Assembly: GCA_964007475.1 (NCBI GenBank)
Contig: OZ023273.1
Coordinates: 151,820,444 to 151,884,443, forward strand
DNA length: 64,000 nucleotides
Direction of reading: 5' to 3'
Source of the DNA: Hybos culiciformis
Lineage: Eukaryota; Arthropoda; Insecta; Diptera; Hybotidae
Each line of letters opens with the position of its first letter. The stretch's first letter is position 1. The notes below the pieces were generated by a model. It was not told where the DNA came from. It was given only the letters and a program-made list of their open reading frames with translations, and did not search any database. Below, piece by piece: positions 1-13,564 of the stretch. The translations under genes and the position numbers were made by a program.

Positions 1-1368
1 ACTGGCAATTTCAAATATTATGTTCTTTTCTCAACATATATAGCATTTATATAGTTAGTTTGATTTAAGAAAGTTGAAAATATATATTTCACAATGAAAG
101 AATATCATTTAACATTTTAAAACTTATATTTTAATTTGATATGGGTTTTTTTAAGTATAATTTGATAAAATGCCATTGAAGATTAAAATTTATGTGTAGA
201 CTGATAAGGAATTCCTGTATCAAGAAACAAAGAAAATCAGCAAAAATTGATTTTAATATAGAAATATAATATGATTCTTAATAGTTAAGAAGTTATATAC
301 TTAATTGTCCTAATTTAAGCAACGTTAATCTTAAGGGTTATAGTTAATTAAAGTTGATCGTGAAAATCTTACGAAAATCTCAAATTTTGTTTAGATGAAA
401 TGAAATTCAATTAATATATTAATATACATACAAAATATTCACTTGAATTCAAAATAGATTTAGGTTTTCGTTAAAGTTTTACGTTCGATAAAGTTTTACG
501 TTCACATAAAAACGCCCTAATGGATTTTAATAAACAAAATTTTTGTATAGTTTATCAAAGAGCTTTGCAACATTAATAATACATTTCATTTCATTCATAT
601 TCATATATGTAATTACATTATATATAGTTATTATAATTTTTATTCAACAAATTAGAAAATAAGCAAAACAAATTTTTAAATAAATAATGTTACAATAAAT
701 TGTTATATGTCTAAGCAACTTTAAGTTGCGTATAATACAATACACAGGCTTACCTAAAACAAGTAATGCGGACCGGGCCCAACTAGCTTAAAAATGTATG
801 ACTTCAGTCTTATTTAACTGAATTCTTTCGCCCTCATTTAGAAATCATTTCACATACATTTATAACTGATAAGTAACAGTTATTCAAATATATAAGTGTA
901 AACTGAAAACTGTTGTCGTTTAGCGTTTTTAAAAATACTAATTTAAAGACTTAATATGCGTAATTTTATGAAAAGCATTAATTTGAATAAGAATGCGTAC
1001 TTAAAAAAACTGCAAAACAATTAATTTTAGATACGAAATGTAAAACGTTTGATATTATCTCATTATTAATTCAAAAATCTATTGTCAAGAAGTAAGTATA
1101 TATATAATGCATTCATTACACAAACATAACATTCTTTTGAGTGCATTGTTAACTCATCAACAAGAAATCCATCAATAAAAAAGTAGTAGCTTATAAAAAC
1201 AAACTACTTATATTTTTTCTGCAAACATCCATCATTTGAAAGTAGATAAGGTGTAGAAACATAAACTATATCTATTCATGTTTTTTTATATTTCTTTTAT
1301 TTTATTTATTATTTTACAAAAATGTTTCTTATACGTTTTATTTTGATGTAAAAGAAGATAAGGCGATA

Positions 1369-1580
1369 CTGCAGTTTAGGTGAACCACTCAGAATCGCCT
1401 GAAACTTGGAGGGGAGGGTAGAAAAATTTCCCATACAAAATGGATGAAAACTTTGGGGGGGTAATATCTCCGAAACAGGGCCTTTGCCTAAAGAATTGTT
1501 TTCGGTTTTGGGGGTTTGGGCACCGCCTCTACCTCCCCTCCAAGTTTCAGCCGATTCTGAGTGGTTCACATAAATTGCAG
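1369..1580. mobile_element. Foldback MITE with GC-rich core
   Basis: Two inverted arms of about 50 bp bound this 212-bp element. The left arm begins CTGCAGTTTAGGTGAACCAC and the right arm is its near-complement, reading GTGGTTCACATAAATTGCAG. Both arms continue inward through a CCTCCCCTCC / GGAGGGGAGG block. The core holds G-runs and a segment, GAAAACTTTGGGGG followed by GAAACAGGGCCTTTGCC, that recurs at the right edge of the window near 63930-63975. The open reading frames over it are by-products of the palindrome. Confidence 0.7.
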
Positions 1581-2330
1581 TTAGTCGAAGATTATTCTGA
1601 TATAGTTATGAATAAAAAAATAAATTAACACTTAAAATCTTGAAAGCAAAATTATAACAATTTTTTTTTATTTCATTTATTCTTTTTTTTTTTTTGAATA
1701 GAAGAGTTGTTTTTTTTTTTTCCTAATTCCATTATTTTCAAGCTAATGATCAAACAGGTTAATGCGTTTTTTTTTTGGTTTATTTCATTAAAAATTATTT
1801 TTATGCGTGTATAGTGAGTGTATTTGTACAATTTCAATTTTAATTTTTTTTTTTTTTATACTGTTTACCAACTTATTAAATAGAGATTTATATTTTTTTC
1901 CATAAACTAGAAGCATTATTATCAGTGCTGCCGTTGTCTTCATCTTTGTCGGTGGTACGCAAGACCAAAATTTTTAAAACTTAAATAATTTTTTTTAGGA
2001 TAAGTAAACCACAACTGTTTTAAAATTTTGGGCCGGAGTAAAGTTAACCCTATTTTAAAAAAATAAATTGTTTTTATTGGAAAAAATAGCTCTATGGTGA
2101 AATTTTTGGGCAGAGTAAGGATGTAAGAGTGCCATTTCCAAACAAAATTATTTATAATATCCCAGTGATATGAATATGACATGTGTAAAAGTTTTGCGCC
2201 CGAACTAGAAATAGAAATGTAAAAAAAAAATTTGTCGCAGACCTTTTGGGGTTTGAAATTAAAATTTCATATAGAAAAATTCATAAATAAATTTTAATAT
2301 TTTGAATTTTTTTTTGTGTTTGTTTAGGCC

Positions 2331-2682
2331 TCTTTCAGACGAGTATACTGTGTCCGAGATACTGTATACGGGATACTGTACGCAATACCTTTCAGACGAG
2401 GATTCTGTATGTGAGATACTATATTTTGTATGCGAGATACTATATAATACTGATTTTAGTATTCGGAATTCTATTTATTAACATATTTTTATAATTAATT
2501 TTTTTTTTCGAAAAATTCAGTATCTCAGACACCTAATTCAGTATCCCGCGGATACTAAATTCGGTATGTCGGATAGTAAATTCAGTACCTCGGATATTTA
2601 ATTCAGTAACTCGGCGACAGAAAATATTTAAAAAAAAATTTTCGTGATACTGTATCCAATACTGAATATTGTCAGAAAAGCT
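2331..2682. repeat. Degenerate array of short 'cagtatctcgg' repeats
   Basis: A run of imperfect 20-25-bp units related to GATACTGTATACGGGATACTG on the left switches to the complementary form (TTCAGTATCTCAGACACC) on the right. The outer edges are weakly inverted: TTTCAGACGAG on the left and a complementary-like GTCAGAAAAG on the right. This looks like a foldback element whose arms are built from short tandem repeats. No coding potential is seen. Confidence 0.5.
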
Positions 2683-2755
2683 GTACTAAATTACATTTAA
2701 AAATATGGTTTTTCTGAACCTCGGATACGCGTATCTCAGAAACATTATTTTCACA

Positions 2756-3231
2756 TAATGCCTTGGACAAACTGACACGATTAACATGTTCTTGATCAAG
2801 AACATGTTAATTTTATGTTTTTGAAGTAGTTTTCCCATAGTAATAAAAACAAGAACAAGAACATGTTCTTGCGAAAACATGTTGTTATTAAAGGATGGGT
2901 TGAGTAATTTTTACAAATATTTCGTGAGGCAATATGTGGAAGCCATTAATGTTCACTGGGGTATCATTTTTGACGTTGACTTTGACAATTTTATGTCGTA
3001 TTTATTTGTAAACAAATGAAAAAAAAGTTTGTTATTGTTTTTTATTTTGAATTTGAATTGAATTTGTAGGTATATTGTGTTGTTTACTTTTGTTTTTAAA
3101 CTTGAGAAAAAAAAAAACAGATGTTTATCTGTTTTGTGAAACACATTAAGATAGTCTGTTCGGTCGATTTTAATAACATGTTTTTGTGCTCAAGAACATG
3201 TTTTTCGAGTGCAGTTTGTCAAAGGCATAAC
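2756..3231. mobile_element. Foldback MITE with a 30-bp perfect palindrome
   Basis: The left end reads TAATGCCTTGGACAAACTG. The right end, reverse complemented, reads TTATGCCTTTGACAAACTG. After a short spacer both arms continue into AACATGTTCTTG. The left arm holds a perfect 30-bp palindrome at 2781-2810 centred on CTTGATCAAG, followed by a second AAGAACATGTTCTT palindrome near 2857-2870. The element is about 476 bp with no clear transposase remnant. Confidence 0.6.
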
Positions 3232-4779
3232 AGAGAGCTCATTATACCATGGGAAATAAAAAATAAACTAAATATAAAAATTTAAAATTTTTTCATAGTA
3301 TAGATATATGTAGTAGTGTAGATACAAGGGTAGTTCAACAAAAGTAACGTAGTAACGGGTAATCGACTATTATAAGTAACAAAAACTTAATTCTCTTCAA
3401 TAAAGTTTAAAACTGATTTTACTTCAAAAACTGTTTCAGTTAAAACGTTTATTTAAAACAATTTCCACAAGTAATTCTTTTTTATAAAGAACTTTAGTGG
3501 AAAAATATTATTAATACAAAAATTATAGCAATCATTTATAACTTAAACATTGAACTATAAAAGCATAATACACAAAAATTGACGTTTTCCAATTTTAAAC
3601 ATTTAAGGTTTCTTACTAAACACAGTTAGAATGTCTACAAATTTACATGTCACTAATCTACAAATTTGAATTATGTAGTGATTTGTGTTATGTTTGTGCA
3701 CATAAGTGATATAGGTTACACATTAAAAAAAATTTGGTTATTAAAGTTAACTTAAGAAAAGTAAAAAATCTATTTTGATTAGATATTTAGAGTTAGATTA
3801 AACTAAATTTAGTTTCCTGTTGCTTATTAAAATTTCACGCGACTGATTTTTCGGTAACTAAAAGCATTTAACTGAGCATTAAACACTACTTAAATTCTTT
3901 CTCAACCAGGCTATTTAATATTGAGCTTGTGCGCGATTTGTTAAATAAATAATGAATGATATCTTCTTATTAATTTTAAAAGAAAAATGAAAATTCATAT
4001 TGTTTTTTAATAACATCACAATCAAAATTATGAAATAATCAAAAATAAAAACAAAAAACCTTTATTAATGAAATAAATTTGAGTTAAATATTTTAGATTA
4101 ATTAACAAAATTAGGATTCTACTGTGTTTTCAATTTATAGAACATTTATCAGCAGTGTAATTATATTATAATTATTATCGATGTATAATGTACATTTTTC
4201 GTGGTATATTTTTTTGGAATATTTTTTTTTCCGACATCACACTTAGTCAGAAAATGGTGGCAAAGTAGCTGCGATTAATTAAAGCTGCAATGCAATCCAA
4301 TTTACATTTTTTCTCATTTTTAATAATATAAAATATTTTAAACTTTCTTATTTTACCATAAACTTAATGATTTTATTTGCTGAATAAACAGCAACGCACA
4401 AAAATGATTTGAACTGAAACTATATAAAATAATTGGGTTTTTAAATTTTTTATAAAAAAAAAAGAAAAGAGCATTGATAGAATAATAATTTGTGAGCCAA
4501 CAAATATAATTGTTTTTATTTTTCCATCAAAAATACAAAAAAAAAAATACTTGTGTTTTCATTGAATGTCCGTCTGTCTCCTCTAATTAAGTTGTGTTTA
4601 TGAGTTTTTGATGTTTTTCAGAATAATAATGATGTTAAAAAAATTAATAAATCTGGCATTTAGATACATTACGCCAAATTTCTTATTTTTAATTAAAAAT
4701 ATGAAGTGATTTTTATTAAAATAAATGTGACGTTATCATGACATTATGAATTTTAAGCTAACATGTAACTTTTATTTAA

Positions 4780-5018
4780 CACAAGGCATAATCGCCTAAC
4801 TCGATTTGCCAATTTTTGAGGAGAGCAGTTTAAAGTTTAAAATCCTTTCCTGAAATCGAATAATTAAGATAAATTGAACCTAATTTGAGAAGACTGTAGA
4901 ATTTTAAAACCATTTTAAGTTTTTAAAATCCAAATATGAGGCGTAGAATCATATGACCAACAGTTGAAAATAATAAAATCATAACCGCCTAACTCGACTT
5001 AAGTGGTTATGCCTTGTG
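4780..5018. mobile_element. Foldback MITE, CACAAGGCATAA ends
   Basis: The left end is CACAAGGCATAATCGCC and the right end is its inverted form GGTTATGCCTTGTG. The module CGCCTAACTCGA also appears near both ends in direct orientation, so the ends combine inverted and direct repetition. The element is about 239 bp. No target duplication is evident. Confidence 0.55.
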
Positions 5019-5728
5019 GACACAGAAATAATATAATGTTATACCTTTGTAATGAACTGTCAGATTTACTTTTCATTCACATATTCGGTTAGAATTATAA
5101 ATGATGATCAAACAATTCATTTATTAAAGTTCATTAGAAACTTTTTTTTATCACGTACTTATATTTTTTGTTTGGAAATAAGTATTTTATTTGTTATTCT
5201 CTTACTACAAAAAAAAAGTTTTATTTAACAAACTACACTAGAATGTGTGCAGATTTCGCTTTAATATTTTTTCCTGCAAAGCATCATATTACGTTGTGTA
5301 GTATCATTATTTGTTGCTGTAAAGTAGTTGCATGAAAAAGATATCTCGAAGCCGCACACAAACTGTTTTATCTGTTATGTAGAAAAAAAAAGCTTTTTTT
5401 ATATTGTTTTTGTTGATATGTAATCAGATATTCTGAATAAAAATTAAACTGATCAATTCTCCGACAAAAAAAAGACTTGGTTTTGTTTTTGTTCTTTTTT
5501 TTCTCAAATTATGTCTGGGATCTACAAAAGAACTTAAAATAAATATAACTGCTTTATCCTGTACAGGTATACACAAAATAAAAGTGACCAATTAAAATGG
5601 GAATCAAAATGTCAAAAGAGAAGCAGAATACCAAAATTAATAGTCAAAATGCTAATGCGCTAGCAAAATAAAATTAAAAAGTCGCGCAATGATATTACGC
5701 AATGATATTATGAAAATATCTGTATGTT

Positions 5729-6140
5729 TAATGTGCATGTGATCGGTAAGTTGTATTTACAATCGTAAATTTAGCTCGGTAAATGGTATATTAAATGGGT
5801 CAATTATTTATTTAAGAAAATTTCATTTACACACTTCAATTTTATTTACCACACTTCAATTTTATTTACTTTCTTCATTTTGAACTTATGTTTATTTTTT
5901 GCATTGCAAATGTATTGATTGCAACAACCTCTCACATGCATATTAAAACAGTATACAAAACATGTTAATAAAATTTGTTATACAGCTCGTTGTGTGTATA
6001 CACAAAAACACATAGCCACTTGTCAATTTTATGTCACTCGACCTGCGGTCTCGAGTATTGACGCGTGTCCATGTGTTTTTGTGTATATACAACTCGTTGT
6101 AATAACCAATTTTCTTAACATGTGTTGTAAATCTACTAAT
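5729..6140 (+). repeat. Hairpin-repeat family A, copy 1
   Basis: This copy of about 410 bp matches 16975-17388 along its whole length, starting ATGTGCATGTGATCGGTAAG, and matches 30440-30668 on the other strand over its second half. The second half is a long hairpin: ACAAAAACACAT on the left pairs with ATGTGTTTTTGT on the right, around a centre reading CACTCGACC and GGTCTCG. The small open frames on both strands here arise from the palindrome. The flanks hold a 22-bp internal duplication at about 5827-5870. Confidence 0.7.
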
Positions 6141-7073
6141 ATTGGTTGCGTACACCGGTTCAGACAAATGGGTGGATTTAGGAGTATGACCCTAAAAAAG
6201 TTTTAGCGGCTAATTTGCACTAAGAATTCGCTCAGGGTTGAAAAATAAATTTAGATGAAAATGAATTAATGAATATATGTCGATTGAAAGAACTTCAAAA
6301 TACTTAATTGTGTCCAAGAACTACCAGAAAATCCGAAAATAGATTCAAACTAATATAATAAAGGTCGAGTTCCCGTTTTATATCCTTCGAAAATTTGTAT
6401 AACTTTTTAGCCCAGACGGCTCCATTCCCGCATGAATTGGCAATGAAAAATTTGTATCTGAATTTTATTTTATTTCATATTTTAATTTTAATGCATTTAT
6501 GTAGAAGTTTAAGTGCTCTCGTATCTGAATTATGTACTGAACGTATTTAAGAAACATTTCAAAGTATAATACGAAGAACTTGGTACATTTTGGACTTTCA
6601 TCTTGCAGTTGTTATGTGTCTTAAAAAAAGTTTAAGTTTCGTTAATGACTGGCATAAATGTTGGTTTTAAGTTTTATGCTAAGTATGCGTTTTTTAATGT
6701 TTTTGTTTTATTGAAAATGTTAAAAACAATTTAGCATTTAACATACAACATTTCCCATTGTTTGTAATTACAATTAATTATGCATTCATTTTTTTCTAAA
6801 GCCGATGTTGACCTTTTTGATAAATTGGAAAAAAAAAAAACGAAAAAAAAATTAATTACTTTGAAAGTTCTATGCACGATTTTATATTTTTCATAATTCG
6901 CACGAGCTTTTGTAAATATTTTTTTAGAATAAAATTTCTTAAAGTTTACTAACAAGTAAACCTTGAATACATTATGTTTATAGTACCCATTCAATACTAC
7001 AAGAGTACCTAATAATGAAAATTTTGTAATAATGTAAAAAAAATTTTTATAATTAATAATTATGGTACATATA

Positions 7074-7261
7074 TAGTCCAAGAGCTCGCAACGTAAGACA
7101 TCACGTGATTTTAGCAAGGCTCATTTTTTAATATATTGTTCCATGCTACTGTGCAGTCTGGCTGTCAGACGACGTTGCGTTTACCCGTGGGAGCGGAACC
7201 AGGTAGGTGAAAAAAAAAATGCAAAATTATATGACAAAGCACGTTGCGAGCTCTTAGACTA
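7074..7261. mobile_element. Small TIR element, TAGTCyAAGAGCTCGCAACGT
   Basis: The inverted ends TAGTCCAAGAGCTCGCAACG and (complement of the right end) TAGTCTAAGAGCTCGCAACG match over about 21 bp with one difference. They are flanked by ATA on both sides, so a TA or ATA duplication is possible. The interior is short and includes a GC-richer piece near 7150-7200. Non-coding MITE. Confidence 0.65.
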
Positions 7262-9977
7262 ATACATACATATTTATTTATAACTTTTTGGTTTAAGCTA
7301 TTAAGGCCAAAACTATAAAAGTAGCATAATTTTGACTAATCAAAAAAAAAATTTCAGTGCCACTGATTAAAAGTATGTAAGCAGTACGTTCATTTACAGC
7401 ATTATTAACATATTTTGGAAGATGAAGAGTATGTACAAACATAAACAAATAAAATTGTGTAGAGTTTCTTTTTTAACTATGTACGTACAACGTACATAAG
7501 TACCTTGATACATTTGTATTGAAATGTTTGATTGAATAGTTCCCATGGTATATGATTCAATTATTAGAGGTCCTAAAAGAAGATTCACGCAATTGCTTCA
7601 ATTTTAATATTTTTATCATTTTTTATTTTAGTATTTAGTAACTTAGGAAAGTAACCTGGGCAAACGATCGAACGTAAATACTTACCTTACGAAAATACTA
7701 GTCTCAAATTCTATTTTGACGAAATTCAATGATATTTCATTCGAATGGTAACAACAATATTTTCTTAAGATTTTAACGTTTGATCGTGATTTATAATAAT
7801 CCCCACGCTCCATCGTTTTGTTCCAGAGTTTACCAATATTTTTAAAATGTTTTCTTGAGAATTTCATTAAATATATTTACTGTATTTGAATATTTCTTTG
7901 GCTCTGAATTTTTTTCTTGTTGTCAAAAATATAATAAGATATTTAAGTAGAAGAAGGAAGTAGAAATGTGAAATATGCATAAAAAATACATGAATAACTT
8001 GAAGAACTTACTACTATACTGTGTAATATGTAGATAACTAGTTGAAATTACGTGATAATTTAATTTTTTTATGTTAAAAAAGTGAATTTAATTTTAAATT
8101 TTTAATTACAATTCAAATGATTTTGGTTATGCTTTTATACTATTGTAAGATTAAGAAGGAAAATGAATTCACAGAAAACTTGTAATAGTTTTTTTTTTAG
8201 GAAAAGAAAGTTTTTACATTTTTTTCTTATTTTCATTTCTTTGAAATTGATAAGAATAATAATTCGAATGAACTTTTTCAATTTTTTGTTGTGTTATTGG
8301 TTCATCCACATTCTGCGAAGTAGAAAATTATAATTGATTTATCTTTTGAACCTTATTTTGAATTCAGCAGAACAATGTGTTCTGACAATTTTGGGTTGGG
8401 GCTCCAGGTTTGGACCGAGAAATTAAATTGGATTAAATTGGCGATTGTGTTGGACACCACTGTTGTAGAGAATTATGTATTTATGTTTTTTATTTAATAT
8501 ATTATAGGGTTGCGAAGCTTATTCGTCATCACCTAACGGTACTTTAGGACACGTGGACTCAGAATATGTCGTTATATCCGCAAATGCCATCTTTTTCGCA
8601 ATTTTCTCGCTAACTGTAAATCAGAGCTCCTTGATTTTTTTTTAAATGTTGATTACAGGTTCGAGAATTTGCAATTCTATATTTCTGCATATTATCGTAT
8701 GTAAGAAAAATTTGTAGAAGACTGAGGTTAGCAGTGATAGCGGTGAAATTAATTTTTTTAATTCTCTTTCTTCAGCTAGATCATATTCAAGCTTCAAGAA
8801 TATATACTTTTTTAAAACTTAATTTAACTTAAACTTAATTCAATATTATTTACTGTGAAAGAAAATGAATTTACAATAAAAAAGCATTATTTCATTCAAT
8901 ATACTTATAAGTTATAATATTGTAAAATAATATAAATAATTATTAATTTTTCTTTTTGATTTATCTGATTTGATGCAATTTTGATTAAAAAATGTGTTTT
9001 TTTGTTTTTTTATTTTACAATTTCTTGTTTCAAATAAATGCTTCAAAGAATCAATATAAAATTTGATTGAATTTTTTATACTAACAATGATTGAATTTAT
9101 AAATTTACGCAACGGGTTCACACAAAATGAACGATTATTTATTCGTGGCTTCAATTCAATTCAATTCAAACGTTATGATTTTTTTGACTCATAAAATTTA
9201 ATATTATTTCATTGGCGGTTTCATGCAAATGTATTAGCAAATATTTAAAAAAAAATCAAATTCCAGTTGTTTAATCTTCCTGGATCTCTTTTAATTGGAA
9301 TTGAAGCAACCACCTTTTTGTCCAGTACCAGGAGTTCTTTTTTAATTGTTGAAAACAACCAAATATTGGTTTTGTTTTTTAATTTAATATTTATCTCATT
9401 TTAAATTTTTTAAAACTTTTAACGGATTGTGATAAAAATTAGTGTATTGGGTACATAGTTGTCGATTAGAGGAATTAAAAAAAAATTATTGAACCTCTAA
9501 TGCGTTTAATGATTCGAACTTTGGGTCCTGATTTCGACGAATATTGTATATTTGTTTATAGTAGGTAAGTGAAGAAATGATATTGGTACATGTTCATGAA
9601 AAGTCGTAACATCAAATCCATGAAATATTTAAAGAGTTTATTTCACTTACTCGAAATTAACTGCGTTTAGATCTCTGACGAAAAAGAAAATTTTAAGTAT
9701 GCAGTGCGCAAATTGTTTGAAAAATGTTTGCAATCAGAATTAAATCTGTTACAAAATTTATTTACTTAAAATTAGCAAATATTTATTTAAAAAAATGTGA
9801 AATATTTCTTATGAACTGTAAACATGAAGCCGAAAACGAAATTTTCTACATTCAGCTTATTCCGTGTTCGTATTTATGTTCGGAGCTAAAAATCAAATTT
9901 CATTCGACGTAATTCGTTGTCGCTTTCGTCGGAGGTAAAATATTTGTTTTAACAATTTAACACTTAGTGTAAGGTAA

Positions 9978-10095
9978 ATTTTTCAATTTTTAATTTTTTT
10001 TTTAAATTTTTATATTTTTAATTTTTTTTTTTTTTAATTTTTATATTTTTAATTTTTTTTTTAAATTTTTATATTTTTAATTTTTTAAATTTTAT
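9978..10095. repeat. Low-complexity poly-T/TTTTTAATTTTT tandem tract
   Basis: About three imperfect 40-bp units of T-runs separated by TTTATATTTTTAA. Simple-sequence expansion with no other signal. Confidence 0.7.
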
Positions 10096-12248
10096 ATTTA
10101 CTTGGTCGCGTTGATTGATTGATAACAATATCGCAAAGATAAGTATGTCCTTCACGTTTATGTACAACATGTGTACATTTTTTTTTTAAATAGCGAAATA
10201 ATATTTATCTTTCTGGATTCTATAATAATTTAATTATGCACATCGTACAAGAATTTTGAGTTTTACATAAGATCAAAAACTTTGAGTTCTTAAGTAAATC
10301 CCTGTTTGAAATGACGCACACTTCATTAAAAGTTTGTTTTTGGCAAACAATATAAAAAAAGTTACATTTTTACAAAATTGAAAAGTTATATTTTTATAAT
10401 CTCTTTAACACATCAAAATGAAAATTTTGTAGTGCTTTTTTATGGAATTTAATTAAGACCACAAAATTTATCACATATTTGTATATTTACTTACATAACA
10501 TCTCCAACACAACATTTTATTATTAATTTTTTTCTTATAATATGACACTATGAATATTATAAGAACATACATATAACATAATATCATGCCCCTGCACAGG
10601 TGCCTTAATATTGTGAAATATTTTTTTTAATAACTGCTAGAAATTTTAGTTCATGAAAATTATTATTAATTAGGTAATCATGTAAAAAATTTGTAGAAAA
10701 ATTTCATCGAATAAATATTTTATGCATGTATGTATTATTATGTATAAAAAAATATGTACGGAAATATGTATAAACATGTATGAATGCAAGTCTCGGTGCA
10801 TGAACAGTACATACGTTAATTAGACAATTTCATAATTACGAAATTCTAATGAAATGACATTTGAATAATTTAGAAATAATATGATTGATGTCTGCAGAAA
10901 ACTTTATATTTTCAAAATTCAGATTCGGAAAGTTTTTCATTATATTTTTTCTTCAAGATTATTCAGCCCTTTATTTCGAAAGGTATTGTTTTATCACAAA
11001 CTTTAAGTTGAGAATTACAAAAAATATTTTCTACCTAATTTCTTATTTAGATTGAATGAAAATAGTATTATTAAGTTTTATCTTATTCCAAAAACAAAAA
11101 TCAATAGAAGGTTTTTCAACTTTTCCTTCTACATATGTAATAAATATTCTCTATCTATTATATTTTTTTTTTCTTTCTAAGAATAACTCAGTAGATAAGC
11201 GTATAAGATAAACTCTGTAATATTTTAAGTAATATTTGACTAATATTAAGGAAACATGTAAATTATATGATAATAAATAGATTTGAATTTGAATAATATT
11301 AAGGGAAAAAAATTTAATTTTCAATTGATCAGGAGAGTTTTTATAAAAATAAACCATACTTTTTTTTAATTCTGCGCATAAGTGATCTTACCTTATTTCC
11401 CCAAGTTTTTTCAGCGAACACAAGCTTCTTGTTTAATTCATTTAGTTCAAGGTTTATTATTAATCTGAAAAGATTAAGGAATATTACAGATTTCGGGTTG
11501 AAATCAGGTTATGGAAGTATTCATAATTGTTAAGTAATTTCGAAGGTTATCATATGAAAAGTTTGAGAGCAAAAAATCGGATTTAATCTTGCTCATTCGT
11601 AGACATTTTCTAAACATAATATTTTTAAGTAATTGATTTTTTTACTCTTCAAACTGAGCCTTATTTTCTCTACTCGATGTGAAAACAAGTTTTATATTAA
11701 GGATAGGCACATTTAGTCAAAATTAATTTTTCTATTGTTCGGATATAAGTATTAATAAAATCAAGTAAATATGTATTATGTTTTCATATCATTGTAACAA
11801 GTTATTGGAATAACAGAATCATAATGGTTAGATGACATTAGAATCTTGAAGGAATTAACCATTTATTTAAAAAAAGATATACTTAGTTATGGAAAAATAA
11901 TAGAAAATAAGATACATTATGACTATTGACTACATTACTACATATTTGTTTATTTTTTTTTTTTAAACACGAACTAATTTAAAGATAATGCCGTTAAAAA
12001 ATCTGATAAAATCATATGATATAACAACGATACGCTAAGTGAATTATTATTACTTACTTATTATTATCTTCTTTTATGCGGAAAACTGCAATGTAGGCTA
12101 ATATGGTATAATATAAAAATATACTGGTATGTAACTAGTATAAGTTTTTTTATTTTGTAAATTAATTTGTGCTAGATATTTCGTTACTATATTGCAATTA
12201 TGTATATACAATGTATTACATACAATGTAGGTAGGGATTTAATTAAAA

Positions 12249-12425
12249 CTAGTCGAAACCCGTGAGATATTCACGGAAGTTAAATAAATTTAAAATTTTT
12301 GAAATACATTTTTTAATTCTATTTTCCAACAAATTTACCGTAGTTTGCAAGTCATTTTTCTCATTGATTTTTTTTTGATTACATACATGCATAGAAACAT
12401 GGTCGATTGCCTATTAATATTATGA
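12249..12425 (-). mobile_element. Non-autonomous Helitron, copy 1 (internally deleted)
   Basis: Read on the minus strand, the element starts TCATAATATTAATAGG directly after an A. It ends with the hairpin CCGTGA-ATATC-TCACGG, then GTTTCGACTAG, then a T in the flank. A 5' TC, a 3' hairpin about 8 bases before a terminal CTAG (CTRR), and insertion between A and T without a target duplication are the Helitron hallmarks. It is 177 bp, about 100 bp shorter than the other two copies because an internal segment is missing. Confidence 0.85.
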
Positions 12426-13558
12426 TACAACATATAAAAGTCTAATACATAACATATGTATGAAAGTACAAAATGAAAGTACAAAATCTGAAAAAATACT
12501 AGGTCGCATTCGCATCTTTTTCTTTTGAAAATAATTTAAAGAACTCTAATTGACACTAAAAATTATACAATGAAAAGTGGAAATAATTCAATGGAGACAA
12601 GCGACAAATAGAAAACCGAGGAAATAGACCAAAATAGTAGCGATGTAATAAACGTGGTAAAAAAAGCTAAACAAATTATGACCAATTTTAAAAAAATATA
12701 AAAAAAAACATTAGTGAAAAGAAAGAAAGAAAATTTATTACAAACTTACTTAAAAAATGAAATACATTTTATGAAAAATACATATAACCGAACACTTGGT
12801 AAATGATGTTCGATTTTCTTGATTTTTAGATTTTTATTCAAAATGAGCCTAAAATCTTTATATTCCGTTTCTATCTTACACAGATGATTTCAATTAGAGA
12901 GGTAAAGACTTACGGTAAAAATTAAAAAAAAATGCGGTATAATTCATAAGTAAATTGTCAAATTAATGTCAAATGTTACCATACACAAACGTAGTACCAA
13001 AATTAGATTATGTCTTGAAATTATTGAAAAAATTATGAATTGTCGTGAAAACTTAATAATTTAAAAAGAAATAATCATTTTCTTTCATTTTATTTAAAAT
13101 TGTATAATTAACAAGTAAAAATTTTATTTTATTAACATTATATCGAAATCGGAACTTAATTTTTTTAATTAAATTATTTTAGTCTTTAATTTAATTTTAT
13201 AGCTCTTAAAAAACAACCTCACGAAGAAAATGACAGTTCGTAATCGAAATAAAGAAAATTAAATATAAATAATGAGGCTTCAAAAAAGATGTGAGGACGA
13301 CTATTAATTATTATTTTATTCAATTTCTATTTCTTAATTTCTTACCATATTTACAAAAATGTCTCATTTGAATTTATCATGAGCTGCTCAGTACAATCAG
13401 TGATCAAAAATTAAGAAATTACCTGCTACATTTCATTCCTATTCTAGAGAAAAAATGATTACTACTTAAATATGTAATTGTTGTAAATATTAACCAAATA
13501 AGTTAAACTTCCCCAGTGCTTATGTAGATACGACTAAAACATTTTTTTTCAGGAAACG

Positions 13559-13564
13559 TTTATT
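13559..13564 (-). promoter_or_regulatory. Polyadenylation signal AATAAA
   Basis: A perfect AATAAA on the minus strand abuts the TAA stop of the methyltransferase-like gene. It supports that gene model and its strand. Confidence 0.65.

Larger units (their letters stand above)
1..13558. other. Gene-free left flank (intron or intergenic)
   Basis: I find no convincing exon here. The stretch is AT-rich, with many poly-A and poly-T runs, and holds the repeats listed separately: foldbacks at 1369-1580, 2331-2682, 2756-3231, 4780-5018 and 7074-7261, a hairpin-family copy at 5729-6140, low-complexity DNA at 9978-10095 and a Helitron at 12249-12425. Because the exon at 28022 has a phase-2 acceptor, an upstream exon of the plus-strand gene must exist. 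This stretch could therefore be intron, but intergenic DNA is equally possible. Confidence 0.5.

Noticed and set aside
5919..6206. 95-codon plus-strand frame and a 74-codon minus-strand frame
   Set aside because: Both lie in the hairpin of repeat family A, where a palindrome makes open frames on both strands; the same occurs in the other copies.
6731..7117. 128-codon minus-strand frame, the longest in the window
   Set aside because: Low-complexity Phe/Lys/Asn-rich translation of AT-rich DNA; it overlaps a TIR element at 7074 and shows no domain.
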